A stretch of DNA of 64,000 bases. It comes from Pycnopodia helianthoides. Taxonomy: Eukaryota > Echinodermata > Asteroidea > Forcipulatida > Asteriidae. Under the pieces are notes generated by a model, which saw nothing but the letters and a program-made list of their open reading frames with translations, searched no databases and was not told where the DNA came from. Made by a program: the position numbers and the translations under genes. The stretch is taken from contig JASTWB010000029.1 of assembly GCA_032158295.1 (NCBI GenBank), forward strand, positions 124,001-188,000. The letters are read 5' to 3'. Shown piece after piece: positions 23,525 to 35,436 of this stretch (positions are counted from its first letter, which is position 1; each line of letters starts with the position of its first letter).

Positions 23525-24157
23525 CAAAAAGTCTATTTTGGCAACACGCGTTACACTCTCTGAGAGTACCTCAAACCAAGTATTGATACAAGTGTACATT
23601 GAGTTGTATTCAAATTGTACATGTTGTTTCTAAAAGAACACTACCCATACTTATTTACATTGATATATTTTTTAAGAACATTGATCCTGACCCTTAAAAT
23701 AGGGCAAATTGGTAAAATCATAAAAATCACTACTTTCTTCAACAGTAATGGACAGACTGTAAATCATATGATATGAAAATATTTAACCTTTGGAATTACC
23801 TTGAAGACTTAACAGCAGATGGACAAATTGTAATCTTTTAGGCTTACCATACATTTACATACAAGTACATGTATCATACTGTAATGCAATACAGTATTGA
23901 TTATTGCTGTAATGATTGGTTTAATGATTGGTTGCTTGGCAACATAGCCCTGGCTAGTTCCTAGCCTTCATGTAATGGTCTACATTACAGTTGTTGGAGG
24001 GTTGCCAGCCTATATCAAAGTTAGATAAAAAGACAGAGAGGGAATGGATTGCTCTTTTTCCCCACAATGCAACCATCAGATTTAACAGTAATTAAATAAC
24101 TGAAATGAGTGTTGCATTACGCTAATTATTGGCAAGGAGCCTCAACATCTCAACACG
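23525..24157. other. Unassigned stretch
   Basis: One more GGCAACACGCGTTACAC word sits at 23540. Positions 23800-23890 resemble 28830-28880 (CAGCAGATGGACAAATTGT). Nothing else is supported. Confidence 0.4.
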
Positions 24158-24715
24158 AGGCAAACATAAACTAAAGATGAGTTTCAGTTTCTAAATTCAA
24201 ACCAGGGAGTCTACAAGACACACAGACACCCCTAAGACTAACATCATGATATGAGGCTTATTTTAACTAAAGATGAGGTTGAGTTTCAAATTCAAACCAG
24301 GGAGTCTACAAGACACACAGACATTACTATGACTAACATAATGACATAAGGCACATGTAAACTGAAGATGGGGACTAGTTTAAAACTCAAACCAGGGAGT
24401 CTACAAGACAACTAGGCACCACTATGACTTACATCATGACAAAAGGCAAATGCAAACTGAATATGAGGTTGGGTTTCTAAATTCAAACCAAACCTACAAG
24501 ACACCAAGAAAACCCTCTGTCTGACATAATGACATAAGGCAAATGTAAACTGAAGATGAGGTTGGGTTTCTTAATTCAAACCAGGGAGCCTACAAGACAC
24601 CTAGACACCCATTAAACTAACAGCATGACATGAGGCATATCTTAACTGAAGATGAAGTTGGGTTTCTAAATTAAAACCAAACTTACAAGACACCAAGACA
24701 ACCCTTGACTTTTGA
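24158..24715. repeat. Degenerate ~93-bp minisatellite (about 6 copies)
   Basis: Each unit runs from GAGGCAAA.GTAAACTGAAGAT, through TTCAAACCAGGGAG.CTACAA and GACACC, to CTAACATCATGACAT. Unit starts lie about 90-95 bp apart from 24158. Divergence between units is substantial, so the array is old. Confidence 0.8.
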
Positions 24716-25253
24716 CCTTTTCAACCAAAACATTCCAAACTTTACTTTCCCCAATGGCAACCCCCCACCCCGAGTTATCAGAACATGTACAAAGAACATA
24801 CATGTATATGTAGTACAGCTGGGATAGATGAATGTGGTAGGGCAAAAAAAATGTTTATAAAGACTGAACGGATTCTTTGTGAAAGTTTGCACAGTTTCCG
24901 GTCTGTTACCTGACTCTTTTTGCCATTCTTAATGAAAATTTTGATCATTTTGTGATAATTGTGTGACTAGTGGATCCTTCTGATAATATATAACGATGTG
25001 ATACTTGAATTTGAAATGCTGTCCATACATTGCCTATTACAAATATACATGTACATGAACATGAACGATACACAAACACACAGCATGTGTGGTTACCGAC
25101 TAAAAGAGGTCACAAGAGTCATGAATATTCATTAAATAAATATTCTTCTGATTGGCTGCCAGGACCAAACCCTGTATAAAACAAAAACACTTGTACAGTT
25201 TTCAATATCAGAAATCTCAGTTGTTGTTTTTCGTTACACAAACATTTAACCTG
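24716..25253. other. Unassigned stretch
   Basis: AT-rich with a small ATGAATATTCAT palindrome at about 25122. No gene recognised. Confidence 0.35.
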
Positions 25254-25410
25254 TCTAATTTCGCTAGCTTGTGATGTGTGAAGATTAAACAAAACCAAGA
25301 ATGGTGTGTTGACAATGCCCCTGCTGAGATTAACCTCATTCTTGAGTTATCGCTTAGACAACATCTCTTTTGTTTTAGCCATAATGACCTTAACATTTTC
25401 TTGCAATACA
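25254..25410. repeat. Lone diverged member of the 145-bp repeat
   Basis: It contains TTGAGTTATCGCTTAGACAA and TTTTGTTTTAGCCATAATGA, the core of the tandem unit at 27.2-28.4 kb. It directly precedes the 16-bp array. Confidence 0.65.
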
Positions 25411-25656
25411 AATACAGACCAGTGCAATTACAGACCAGTGCAATTACAGACCAGTGCAATTACAGACCAGTGCAATTACAGACCAGTGCAATTACAGACC
25501 AGTGCAATTACAGACCAGTGCAATTACAGACCAGTGCAATTACAGACCAGTGCAATTACAGACCAGTGCAATTACAGACCAGTGCAAATACAGACCAGTG
25601 CAATTACAGACCAGTGCAATTACAGACCAGTGCAATTACAGACCAGTGCAGTTAAA
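25411..25656 (+). repeat. 16-bp tandem array (ACAGACCAGTGCAATT), about 15 copies
   Basis: Fifteen near-identical 16-bp units from about 25414. One unit has AAATAC in place of AATTAC. Because 16 is not a multiple of 3 and the unit lacks stops, all three plus-strand frames stay open and give the same 16-residue peptide repeat; this is not evidence of a gene. Confidence 0.95.
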
Positions 25657-25940
25657 GAATGTAATTATAACTAGACATATGATTTTGTAGAAACAAAAAC
25701 AAGGTGTTCGGTGTAGACATGTCGAGTTAGTGTAAACATGTCTTTGTACGAAATATAGATAAACTCTAAAGATTTTTTAATTTGAAATAAGAAACATTGA
25801 GTAATTTGGAAACCAATTCATCAATTCGATTTTAAAGCTGATTTTTTATCAAGACTTTTATAACACATTTAACCCTTTCCCTATGTGTATTAAGCACTGT
25901 ATACTTAGAACTTTCCCGAGTTGCGTAAAAAAAGAAAAAA

Positions 25941-26008
25941 CTCGGGTGGGATTCGAACCCAAGACAGTTGCACTGCTAGAGCAGATGTCTTACCACCAGA
26001 CCACCGAA
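25941..26008 (-). tRNA. tRNA-like sequence, probably a pseudogene or SINE head
   Basis: On the minus strand there is a box A-like GGTGGTCTGGTGGTAAGAC and a perfect box B, GGTTCGAATCC. A T-run follows that could terminate RNA polymerase III. The acceptor and anticodon stems pair poorly, so a working tRNA is unlikely. It lies inside hairpin-ended element copy 2. Confidence 0.5.
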
Positions 26009-26613
26009 AGTGTGTCTTAGTTGGATGACAAAAGTGCTTCCATTTAGCATGTTTGCACAGCCTCATACCAAACCAGGCTTTGTGGACATTCTGATCAATG
26101 AACCGTCTGATCAATGGAGCGGAACAACCAGCAACAATGCTTTTGCCTATACACAGTAAATGCGGGACAACAAAAGATAGTGTCTTACGTCTGATTTCGA
26201 ACAAAAATTTAGGTCAAATTGAAATTATTTTCATGCAAAAGTTTGAGCAGGTTAATAGACCTACAATCTGATGTAAAAGTTGTGATGAAATGATAAGTAG
26301 TTATTGAGATATGAATTTTTGAAATATTCAACTTCCGATTTGAATCAGAAGTCAAGGTCAAATGGTTTCACATTCTATGTATAGTTTGTTGAGTGTTTAA
26401 TTTCCTTTCCGATAACGTTTAGATTGTAACAATCCAATTTAGGGTTCTTGAGTTATGATTTATTGAAATAAAAAACTTTGATTTAGTGTATTTCAGAACC
26501 TAATGACGTCATCATGACGTAACTAAAGCGGTTTCATCATATCTAACTATATGTGAAATTTCAAGTTGATATGAACTTTGAAAGTGTGCTTTTGTTAGCG
26601 GACAAAGACAGGG

Positions 26614-26679
26614 GAGAAGAAGAAGAAGAAGAAGAAGAAGAAGAAGAAGAAGAAGAAGAAGAAGAAGAAGAAGAAGAAG

Positions 26680-26710
<31 letters not shown>
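26614..26710 (+). repeat. (GAA)n microsatellite
   Basis: Roughly 32 uninterrupted GAA units. Open frames here (poly-Glu on plus, poly-Leu on minus) are artefacts of the triplet repeat. Confidence 0.97.
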
Positions 26711-26711
<1 letters not shown>

Positions 26712-27231
26712 TTAAAGGAACATTACAGAATTGGTAATTGTAAAGTATACTTTTGATCACAGATTTACATAAAACTGACACGGTCTAATGATGATGATAG
26801 TAGAAAACATCCCTTGAAATATTTCTGTCTAAAATGCCATACTTGATGAGAAATGAACAAACGAATTTTCCGATTGGAGTTTATCGCTCAGTGAGCGTTT
26901 TATTCATTTGTTGAATCTATATGACTTCACGCAAATGTGTACTGCGGTTTTTCACTATTTTCTCGTGACCCAGATGGCCGATCGATCTCAAACTTCTACA
27001 GGTTTGTCAGTTTATGTATATGGTGGATTACATAAAGTGCTTACACTGCCAGCAACTGTTTTGTTAGCAAAAACCAATTCTGTAATGTTCCTTTAAGAAG
27101 AAGGAAAAAAAACGAACAAATACAAGAGGTGTTCCGAGCTATGCTCCGAACACCTAATGAAGCATACCAGAGCATCATGTAATATAATGTTACCCGGCAC
27201 CACCACTCTTGGGACTTTATGAATTACTCAA

Positions 27232-28365
27232 ACATTGTGTGTAGCAACATGTCCAAAAACAGTAGGCTTCTGGAGGATCCCAAGACCAATCCACACACCA
27301 AGTTTGAAGCTAATATGCCAAGTCCTTCTTGAGTTATCGCTCGGACAACATGTCTTTTGTTTTAGCCATAATGACCTTGAAATTTGTTGTTGCGGGCCAA
27401 AAAACAATAGGCTTCTGGAGGATCCCAAGACCAATCCACACATTAAGTTTGAAGCTAATATGCCAAGTCCGTCTTGAGTTATCGCTCGGACAACATTTCT
27501 TTTGTTTTAGCCATAATGACCTTGAAATTTGTTGTAGGGGGTCCAAAAACATTAGGCTTCTGGAGGATCCCAAGACCAATCCACACATTAAGTTTGAAGC
27601 TAATATGCCAAGTCCGTCTTGAGTTATCGCTCAGACAACATTTCTTTTGTTTTAGCCATAATGACCTTCAGAATTTGTTGTAGGGGGTCCAAAAACAATA
27701 GGCTTCTGGAGGATCCCAAGACCAATCCACACACCAAGTTTGAAGCTAATATGCCAAGTCCTACTTGAGTTATCGCTCGGACCACATTTCTTTTGTTTTA
27801 GCCATAATGACCTTGAAATTTGTTGTAGGGGATCCAAAAACATTAGGCTTCTGGAGGATCCCAAGACCAATCCACACACCAAGTTTGAAGCTAATATGTC
27901 AAGTCCTTCTTGAGTTATCGCTCGGACAACTTTTCTTTTGTTTTAGCCATAATGACCTTGAAATTTGTTGTAGGGGGTCCAAAAACAATAGGCTTCTGGT
28001 GGATTCCAAGACCAATCCACACACCAAGTTTGAAGCTAATATGCCAAGTCCTTCTTGAGTTATCGCTCGGACAACATTTCTTTTGTTTTAGCCAAAATGA
28101 CCTTGAAATTTGTTGTAGGGGGTCCAAAAACAATAGGCTTCTGAAGGATCCCAAGACCAATCCACACACCAAGTTTGAAGCTAATATGCCAAGTCCTTCT
28201 TGAGTTATCGCTCGGACAACATTTCTTTTGTTTTAGCCATTATGACCTTGACATTTGTTGTAGGGGGTCCAAAAACAATAGGCTTCTGAAGGATCCCAAG
28301 CCCAATCCACACACTTAGTTTGAAGCTAATATGCCAAGTCCTTCTTGAGTTATTGCTCGGACAAT
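27232..28365 (+). repeat. 145-bp tandem repeat (about 7.8 copies)
   Basis: The unit contains GGCTTCTGGAGGATCCCAAG, ACCAATCCACACACCAAGTT, TTGAGTTATCGCTCGGACAA and TTTTGTTTTAGCCATAATGA. Equivalent points recur every 145 bp (for example 27329, 27474, 27765, 27910). The unit is stop-poor in several frames, so overlapping ~97-residue open frames appear in a ladder; none is a gene. The array ends in a (CA)n tract. Confidence 0.93.
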
Positions 28366-28369
28366 GATT

Positions 28370-28424
<55 letters not shown>
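28370..28424 (+). repeat. (CA)n microsatellite
   Basis: About 27 CA units followed by CGCACGCACACATACATG, directly abutting the 145-bp array. Confidence 0.97.
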
Positions 28425-28427
<3 letters not shown>

Positions 28428-28439
28428 GCACACATACAT

Positions 28440-31400
28440 GGAAGTACAAGGCAAACACTATATGCCCCTTCAGCTGGCTTCGCTGGTTGGGCATAAAAAG
28501 GAACTTCTTATCAAATTATTACCAACCATACATTACAATCATAAGTAGAATAGGTTTCCCCATTAGTGTAGTACGTAGCACATTTTTCAATTTGAATAAA
28601 ACCTGTTAACCGAAGAGTCCAGGTTTTATTGTTGGTGAAGTATCACTTTTCACATATAAAGTCAGCGGGTTGTTTCATTAAATTCATCAAAGGTGTTGTG
28701 TCTCCTATCATTGTAATAATTGGAAGAGGGATTTTCCAATGGTTTGCAAAGCACTTTCCTCTACAGTATTGAAGCTAAATCAGTGGATATCTTGAACATA
28801 TTAAACCCTACTGGAATTTTGATGTTTAACTTCCCAGCAGATGGACAAATTGTGATCTTTAAGGCATTTATTTACAGAGTCTGAAGTTTCTTTAGACACT
28901 GGTATGCTCTATTGTGGACTGATCTGATTACTTTGAAGAAATGCATAGTTGAGAGTAAGTTTGTGCTCAACACACATATTCAGGGAGCACTCTGCACAAA
29001 GCGCTGATATATGGAACCCTGGACACCATCAAACATTTTACTCTTTTGAGGTAAGAATACAGTCGATTAAATTTTTGTTTTTATAAAATGAATCAGGAAT
29101 TGGACACAGAAATTTCAAAGGTTGAACAACATTTAAGGTAAAAAATATAATAAAATGATATTAAACATAGTACTTTGCCAAAATGCTGGTGAATATTTGA
29201 TTTTTTTTAATGACTTCTACTCTTTCTAAAACTTTAATTAAAGTTTTATAAAAAGTTGCCATAAAAAATCAAAAGCAAAGAACAGCTAATACACTAACGT
29301 TCTAATCTGTTTACATTATTTGAGAAACCATACAAGCATGTCAATTGTACAACACTTTTACATGTAAACCAAAGATGAATCATTATCATCTAAGTTACAA
29401 AATCACAAATTATGAAACTTACAAAAATGAAATAGTATTTGCATCTATGTACAATATTAGGCCTGTTGAGTAAAGTTGAATTAGTTTGTGATCTGTACTC
29501 ACCTCAGCGCTGTTTACCACTGTCAGCTGTCCTAAATATGTCTGCAGTACTGTCAGAATTATCCCTTGTTTTATTGAACACAAAAAGAAGTCAGATTTTC
29601 TTTCTGAATTCACAACAAAGAATTCTACATGTAACACCAGAGCTGGTCCCTCCTAAAATGGCGAGCTGGTCCGTCCTAAAATGGCGCTGGGCACAAAATG
29701 TTACAAAACATTTACTAAGGTTGATTTCCTCCTGGAGTCACGCAGCAGGTACATGTACATGAGTACACCCCAAAGTTGGCTGACTGGTACAGGTAGGTAC
29801 AACATACAAAGAATTCATTCAACCAAGTAGTGAATATTGAACTTGTGTATCAAGCCACCATTATTGTTTGTCTGTACTGTAAACACACACAGAGCTACAT
29901 GTACCATTGTTGTCTGTCTGTCTGGTTGTATTGTATGGTGAATATTGAACTTGATATCAACTTTCACTTTGTAAGTTCCATTGTTGCCTGTCTATGGTGC
30001 ACTCATGAGTTCCAACACACATAGTTCATGTAAAGCAGTATGCTTAAACTGTAGTTGAAGCAGCTAATAGATTGCATTTTCTGATGTATTGGATTGTTTT
30101 ACTTGGAATTCAAATTTCATTGCGTGGAGTGGAAACTAAAATTACCTTCAATATATTCCAACACTAAGCTGCAATGATTTACACTAGATTTTTCAGTAGA
30201 ATATTCTGTAGGTATTCACACATTAAGGTTTAACACTAACATGTATCTGTAACTAACTGTAAATGCAAGGAGGAGATTTTGACGCAATCTTCTGCACTTT
30301 TAAATTTATTTTACAAAGCAACATGTTGAGGATCATGCACAGAATTCTGTCCGGTTTGATCTGATCAGAAACTTGGGAACAACAACCATGAATAGGCTCT
30401 TTAAAAAAACCTGTAATAGAGAAACACTCAGCCTAGAGACACCTTAAAGAGTCCACATACACAAAAATTGGAATGTTTTTCGGGGGGGGGGGAGGGGGTT
30501 ATGGTCGAGGGCTGGCAGAGTCAAGGTGTACAATTAGGGCTTTTATTCTTAATGTTCTCAAAATAGAAAAACATGCAGAATGTTTGTTTTCATTACATTG
30601 ACCAGTTATTGTCTAATTCGAAAAATGATATAGTAAAAATACATAACATCTCCAAACTGATTGATATAAATAAAAAAATTAATAACGAGTAAAGCAATTC
30701 GTTCGCAAAATTGCAAAAGTTAACAGGTTAACAGAAAATATTACATCATCAATTATTTGTTACTTGATGAATAAGTTGACTCGGGTACAAGACAACCTAA
30801 ATGCGTAAATTTTTAAAGCCTTTACACAAACAGGTCCTTTAAGTTTATCCTAGTTTAAAAAAAAAACACAAGAAAAAAAAAAAAACATTCACGGAAAATA
30901 GTTTTGTAGAAGAAATGTGTGCATGTTGGCTTGAAGAAAAGCTTATTTAATACAAATAAAAAGTTTCTTATTTTTGTTAAGGTTCGCCGATTCGAAAAAG
31001 AGAAGTGCATTTTGATTTTGACTGTGTCATACCATAGAGCAAGACTCTATGGCCCATAACTATACTAGCCAAGTTGAATGCAACAATTTCGTCCCCATTA
31101 GTGTGCGATGTCACCGTACTACATCACGTGCGTTGCTTGCTCTGGGAAGGAGGTTGATCACTTCACATGGCCCGCCGTAGAATCGTTTTTTCGATCGTTC
31201 AGAATGTTTGCAAACATGGATCCAACCATGGAGGTAGAAACCTCCATGATCCAACAATGTCTGATTCTTTCGTCTTTATTATCTTTCTGTGTTATGAGTA
31301 TGATTTAGCTGTCATACGGAATATAGACGATGTCAACTTAATTGTAAAACTTAAAGAATTTCGGCGGCAACTGAGGAGAAAGAGAAAAATGTATAGGCCT

Positions 31401-31486
31401 ACGTGCAATTCCCTCCAGGAGAAAAAAATACACAGCGCTGTAACATCGAGTTGAAATCATGTTTACAGCTAGCTAAGGTCAGTTAT
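28440..31486. other. Unassigned region
   Basis: No supported gene. Items seen: resemblance of 28510-28650 to 20130-20290 and of 28830-28880 to 23800-23890, a G-run at about 30481-30492, A-rich tracts at about 30850-30890, and an inverted CCATGGAGG TAGAAA CCTCCATG at about 31225-31250. Open frames at 29.4-29.8 and 31.1-31.5 kb resemble nothing I know. Confidence 0.4.
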
Positions 31487-31694
31487 GTTCACACGAGAAA
31501 AAAACACTGCCAATTTCCTTTCTTTGTGGCTTGTATCAAGTTTCACTGCTAAGTTGAGCTGGCAGCAGAAATTTCAACTTCTAACTTTCGGAGTTTAGCA
31601 GCGAAGTTAGCTTACTTTTGCGTTCACAGAGTCAAAAATGTTATGCTGTTCGCTAGCAGCGAAGTTGGCAGCAAAGTTAGCTACTTGTGTGAAC
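31487..31694. mobile_element. Small MITE with GTTCACACRAG ends
   Basis: The ends GTTCACACGAG and (reverse complement) GTTCACACAAG are inverted, 208 bp in all. Internal AGCAGCGAAGTTAGC/GCTAACTT words repeat in both orientations. No clear target duplication was found. Confidence 0.5.
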
Positions 31695-32068
31695 GTACCA
31701 AACCAAATCGTTCATGGGTCAGTGAACCCTCAAAAGTGCTCGTTTGTTTGGCATTTCATAATCGAGCAATACTGAGCGATTGCATTCGGGACCAGGCAGG
31801 GGAGGCTGATTATGGGTATCTCGTTCTCGCTTACTGAAACTCGTTCTCACTCGTATTTCTTTTTTGATAACTACATGTACCTTTGATCATCACTGTATAT
31901 TCCCTGATTTGTAGACTTTCAAAGCCGAAAGTCTACAAACCAATGATTTCAAAACTAGTTTAACTTCAAACATGGTTTTCTCAAAACTTTAAGGTTTGGT
32001 TCCAGGTAACTTTTAGGCAATTCGTGAAACGATAATCATGTTCACAGCATTTCAAAAATAGTTCTTAC

Positions 32069-32248
32069 CTCTCATTGAGAGCTTCCTGTTTCTTGTACGT
32101 CTCCAACTCTCCCTGTAGTGTCTTCAGAGCTTCACTGGTAGAGTCTTCAGCATCTGCCCTGGGAGTCTGAGACTGACTAGGATCTTGAGGGTCTTGGGTT
32201 ACCATGGTTATGGGCTTCTAAGATGCTGGTGGACATGAGGAGGGACAC
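32069..32248 (-). CDS. First coding exon of an unrecognised coiled-coil gene (partial)
   Basis: On the minus strand, the acceptor TTGATCTCAG at 32249 leads into an exon with ATG at 32203-32205 and a strong donor (GAGAG/GTAAGAAC) at 32068. Coding part 32069-32205 encodes 45 residues plus two bases (phase 2). It has a polar, Gln/Pro-rich start (MVTQDPQDPSQSQTPR), then a helical ELETYKKQEALNE end that leads toward a coiled coil. No stop interrupts it. A damaged copy lies at 58404-58594. The decayed coiled-coil exons at 1.0-10.4 kb lie downstream on the same strand and could be relics of the same family. The function is unknown. Confidence 0.55.
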
Positions 32249-32878
32249 CTGAGATCAATAAGAATTAAAGTAAAGTAGAATTATTCAAATAAGGTATTCA
32301 AAGATTGTTAAACTGTCTAAGCCACAGGCTTTAGTCTGATTGGGCATGGCTAATGACTATGGGTTACTAAAACAGGACTTGCATGAAGATGAAATCGTTT
32401 TACATCTATAACCAAAAATCATGTAATCACTCTGTGATGAAATTAAGGGGAAAACTAAAAGGCTTTAATATCAAACAACTGCACAGTAAATATTGTATTC
32501 CTGTAAATAAAACATTTCAAAAAACAGCCCTGGGATGTATTTTTAGAATCTGTTAAACAATTTTAATTAGTTGTTTTATGTGGCTACCATTACTCCAGAC
32601 TTTTCTCCAGTTAGCTGCACACAGCAGTACATCAATCATAAATGGGATTGCTCAATTCATAAAGAACAATGAAAGTATGTACTTATGAATTTCTTTAATT
32701 AAAACATAGGAAACCATTTAATTTACAAATAGTTTTCTGATTTTCAATAAGATGCAATAGAATCAGTTTGATTAATTATCAAGATGATTGAAATATCGAT
32801 AAAGTGTGTTGGAAACAGTTTTATTCAAAGATGACATCTAAAACATAAACCTCTGCCCAGTCTGCCCAGTCTGCCCAC
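32249..32878. other. Unassigned AT-rich spacer
   Basis: It ends in a triple TCTGCCCAG direct repeat (about 32852-32877) immediately before the recombinase relic. Nothing else was seen. Confidence 0.4.
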
Positions 32879-33784
32879 GATGTGGTAGGAGGTGAGATTA
32901 CTCGTTTATTAACTCAAGCCCTAGCACCAAACACTCATAGAACTTATCAGGTGGGCTGGAATGCTTTTTGTGCCTTCCAATGTCGACGCGGGCTAGTGGG
33001 GATACTTACGCCGGCGTAGCAACAAGACATTCATCGATTTGTAGCGGGGCTATCGTTACAGCAATTGGCTCCAAGTACCATTGCCACTAATGTGTCGGGT
33101 GTTGGTTTTTATCATAAAGTTCGGGTTGGCCTGATCCTACTAGGAATTATGTGGTGGAAAAAATAGTTGGATGGTTGTCGTAGGGGCCGTTTGCCATGGG
33201 CGGACAAGCGTTTACCCATCACACTGCCTCTGCTGTCTCATTTACTGCATGCCTTGCCTAGCGTTTGTAGTTCGCTATTTGAGGTGGCTCTTTTCAAGGC
33301 GGTGTGCTTAAGTGCATTTTTCGGCTTTACGCGGCTCGGGGAATTCGCGGCAAAATCTAGTAATTGCTTGCAACAATCTTTGCTCATGTTTTCGGATGTT
33401 GAATTTTGTAATTCAAGTGAGCTCTCAGCTTTAGTTGTCTTCTCTTTTCGCCATTCTAAGAATAACATGTCAGGCCCCCCACAGCTAATCTGTTTGGTTC
33501 GTTCTGCTATAACCCGGCAGTTTGTCCTATACAGGCATTGTGCGACTTGGTCCCACTTTTGCAGGGCAGTTTTTTCTGTCATTATGATGGGAGCCCGCTC
33601 ACACAGTTTCAGTTTAATGCTGTTCTCAAAAAAGTGCTTGTTTTTTTCCGGTATGGGTGATGCCCATATCAGGGCACACTCATTCCGTATTGGGGCAGCC
33701 ACAACTGCAGCAGCGGCGGGTATCCCCTTAACTGACATTCAAGCATTGGGCCGCTGGCGTTCTGATGCGGTGCTGAGGGTATGA
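32879..33784 (+). pseudogene. Tyrosine-recombinase relic of a mobile element
   Basis: One frame from 32879 reads a core-binding region (LAPNTHRTYQVGWNAFCAF, then LAPSTIATNVSGVG) followed by a catalytic region. In-frame TAGs at 33017 and 33164 break it. The catalytic part keeps the first arginine (GFTRLGEF), the H-x-x-R box (AHSFRIGAA) and GRWRSDA. The tyrosine expected just after that is absent, the frame ending VLRV and TGA, apparently because of a one-base shift. Such recombinases occur in DIRS/Ngaro retrotransposons and Cryptons. No reverse transcriptase is visible, so the class is open. A younger LTR element is inserted 120 bp downstream. Confidence 0.7.
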
Positions 33785-33899
33785 CCAGGGGCGACTTGTG
33801 TGCTCCCAGGGGTTTAGTTTTCCTGCAGTGCCCGCGTTTAATAATATCCCAGATCGGTGGTACGGTCGACAAGATCACCGTTGCAAATTGCTTTAGATT

Positions 33900-33904
33900 G
33901 TGTT
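33900..33904 (+). repeat. Target site duplication, left (GTGTT)
   Basis: GTGTT directly precedes the 5' LTR and is repeated exactly at 42021-42025 after the 3' LTR. Confidence 0.95.
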
Positions 33905-35434
33905 TGTCATGATGTGTGTTAATGTTGCTTTTCTAACTGTGGACTAGTGCAAGTTTAATTTCCAGGTTTACACGTCTCGCAAGGTTAAATGGTCATGACA
34001 ACGCAAGGTTAAAGGTTGGTTTGTTTGTTTGGTTTTGTTTTCTTCCATCGCGGGTATTTTGAATATTTATTGCGTCATGACTTGTGCTGCGTGCAAGGCA
34101 TGCTGGGTATAAGTGAGCTTTTGTTTTGGCAAGGCGGGGCTCATGTTTGGCATTCCTATACCGTTCGGGCACCAGTAGTGGCCGTGTTTTGTGCAGAGAG
34201 GTTACACAGACATTTTGTTCTTATCTTCGTGATAAAGTCTGGTGTAATAAAAAAAATTAAAAAAAAAGCGAGTTTAAATGTTCTAATTTATTAGCTGCAT
34301 TTACCGTGCTGCAGATATTAATTTTCTGCAAGTTTGCTGTGAGAAACGGGACAAATACTCCTCAATTTATTTTCTACAGCCAGGCTACATCCATTATACT
34401 GACTGTAAGTACATGTTCTTTTGTAAAATACAATTTTAATGCATTTTGTGTAAATACCGTTAATAGCTCTTGATTGAATATTATGTCAATTGTACTATTT
34501 CCTCAAATCGTTGGATTGCGAAACATTATAGAGCTGATGTTATTTGTAAATAGTAAAGTTGTGTGCATTTAACGTTTAACGAAAGACGCCCATACGATCA
34601 TACAATGTTTTGCACATCAAAGGGCAACGAAGTGTTTTCTTTCTGGTAATGTGAAGAGTAACGAAAGATTACAAATTTGGTTAACTTATCAGAAGTATGC
34701 GACGTACGAGAGCCATTGTAATTAAAGTATTTAGTTTGATACTTAATTTCAAATCTGGTTATGGTATTTAGATGACCGACCGAGGTTGGAGGCCTTGAGG
34801 CTATCTTCTTCACCTTATACAAGGCAACTTATTGGGTACTCCCATTGGCGTAAACCCAGGAGCTATCGCAACAAAGACACCAATTACGAGGCGGCTACTG
34901 TGATACGCACGGAACCACAGGCAGCTGACAAGGGATTCACCAGAGCGTGATATCCGTCTTGAGCCCACAGGTGGGATCTAACTATATTTAATGGAGAAGA
35001 ATTGCCCAACAATTCGACAGTATTAGTGAACTCCACATCTGAACGAACGAACTAAATTTGTAAAAGAGAATTAAATCTTTTACGTTTAGGTTAATATAGT
35101 AAAATAGTCTAAGACTATAATAATCCATGCATGGTGGTAAATTGAAATTATCAAGGTCGACCTTAATTAGATAAAATACCTTTGGCGAACATTATTTTCA
35201 GTGTATATTTAAAGCGTCTTCACGCTCTGAAATATCATTGTTAGATGTAAGATAGTGTAAATCAGTAAAGTTTCCTCCAGTGAAGAGTTGTATTTATTTA
35301 GCATTTGGTGGAATTAAACAATTTAGAACAAGAACTTGCGGTTTGAGCTGGATTTATTTTTGCTGTGTGGTGACCCAGTGGCTTTTCCATAAAACTTTAC
35401 TCTCCCTTAATTGAATCTTGGGTTTATACTGACA
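33905..35434 (+). repeat. 5' LTR
   Basis: 1530 bp, starting TGTCATGATG and ending TATACTGACA (TGTCA/TGACA inverted ends). It carries an AATAAA at 34246-34251. Compared with the 3' LTR I see differences only at about 34258-34259, 34307 and 34774 (5' LTR coordinates, approximate). Confidence 0.95.
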
Positions 35435-35436
35435 TT

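Larger units (their letters stand above)
25702..27155. mobile_element. Hairpin-ended repeat element, copy 2
   Basis: It begins AGGTGTTCGG and ends CCGAACACCT. The right end is a near-perfect hairpin, AGGTGTTCCGAGC TAT GCTCCGAACACCT (12 of 13 pairs), followed by AA then T. The internal block 26327-26520 matches copy 1. It also contains a tRNA-like segment (25941-26008) and a long GAA tract (26614-26710). There is no coding frame. A 3' hairpin plus CTAA/T would fit a Helitron-like end, but copy 1 does not end that way. Confidence 0.6.

Noticed and set aside
26512..26781. Poly-Leu (minus) and poly-Glu (plus) open frames
   Set aside because: Direct products of the GAA triplet microsatellite.
27228..28203. 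Ladder of ~70-97-codon open frames on both strands
   Set aside because: They follow the 145-bp repeat period and the same peptide recurs; no independent evidence of coding.
28205..28609. His/Thr and Cys/Val repeat open frames
   Set aside because: Caused by the (CA)n microsatellite.
33238..33738. 166-codon minus-strand frame opposite the recombinase relic
   Set aside because: The plus-strand reading has recognisable recombinase motifs; the minus reading has none.
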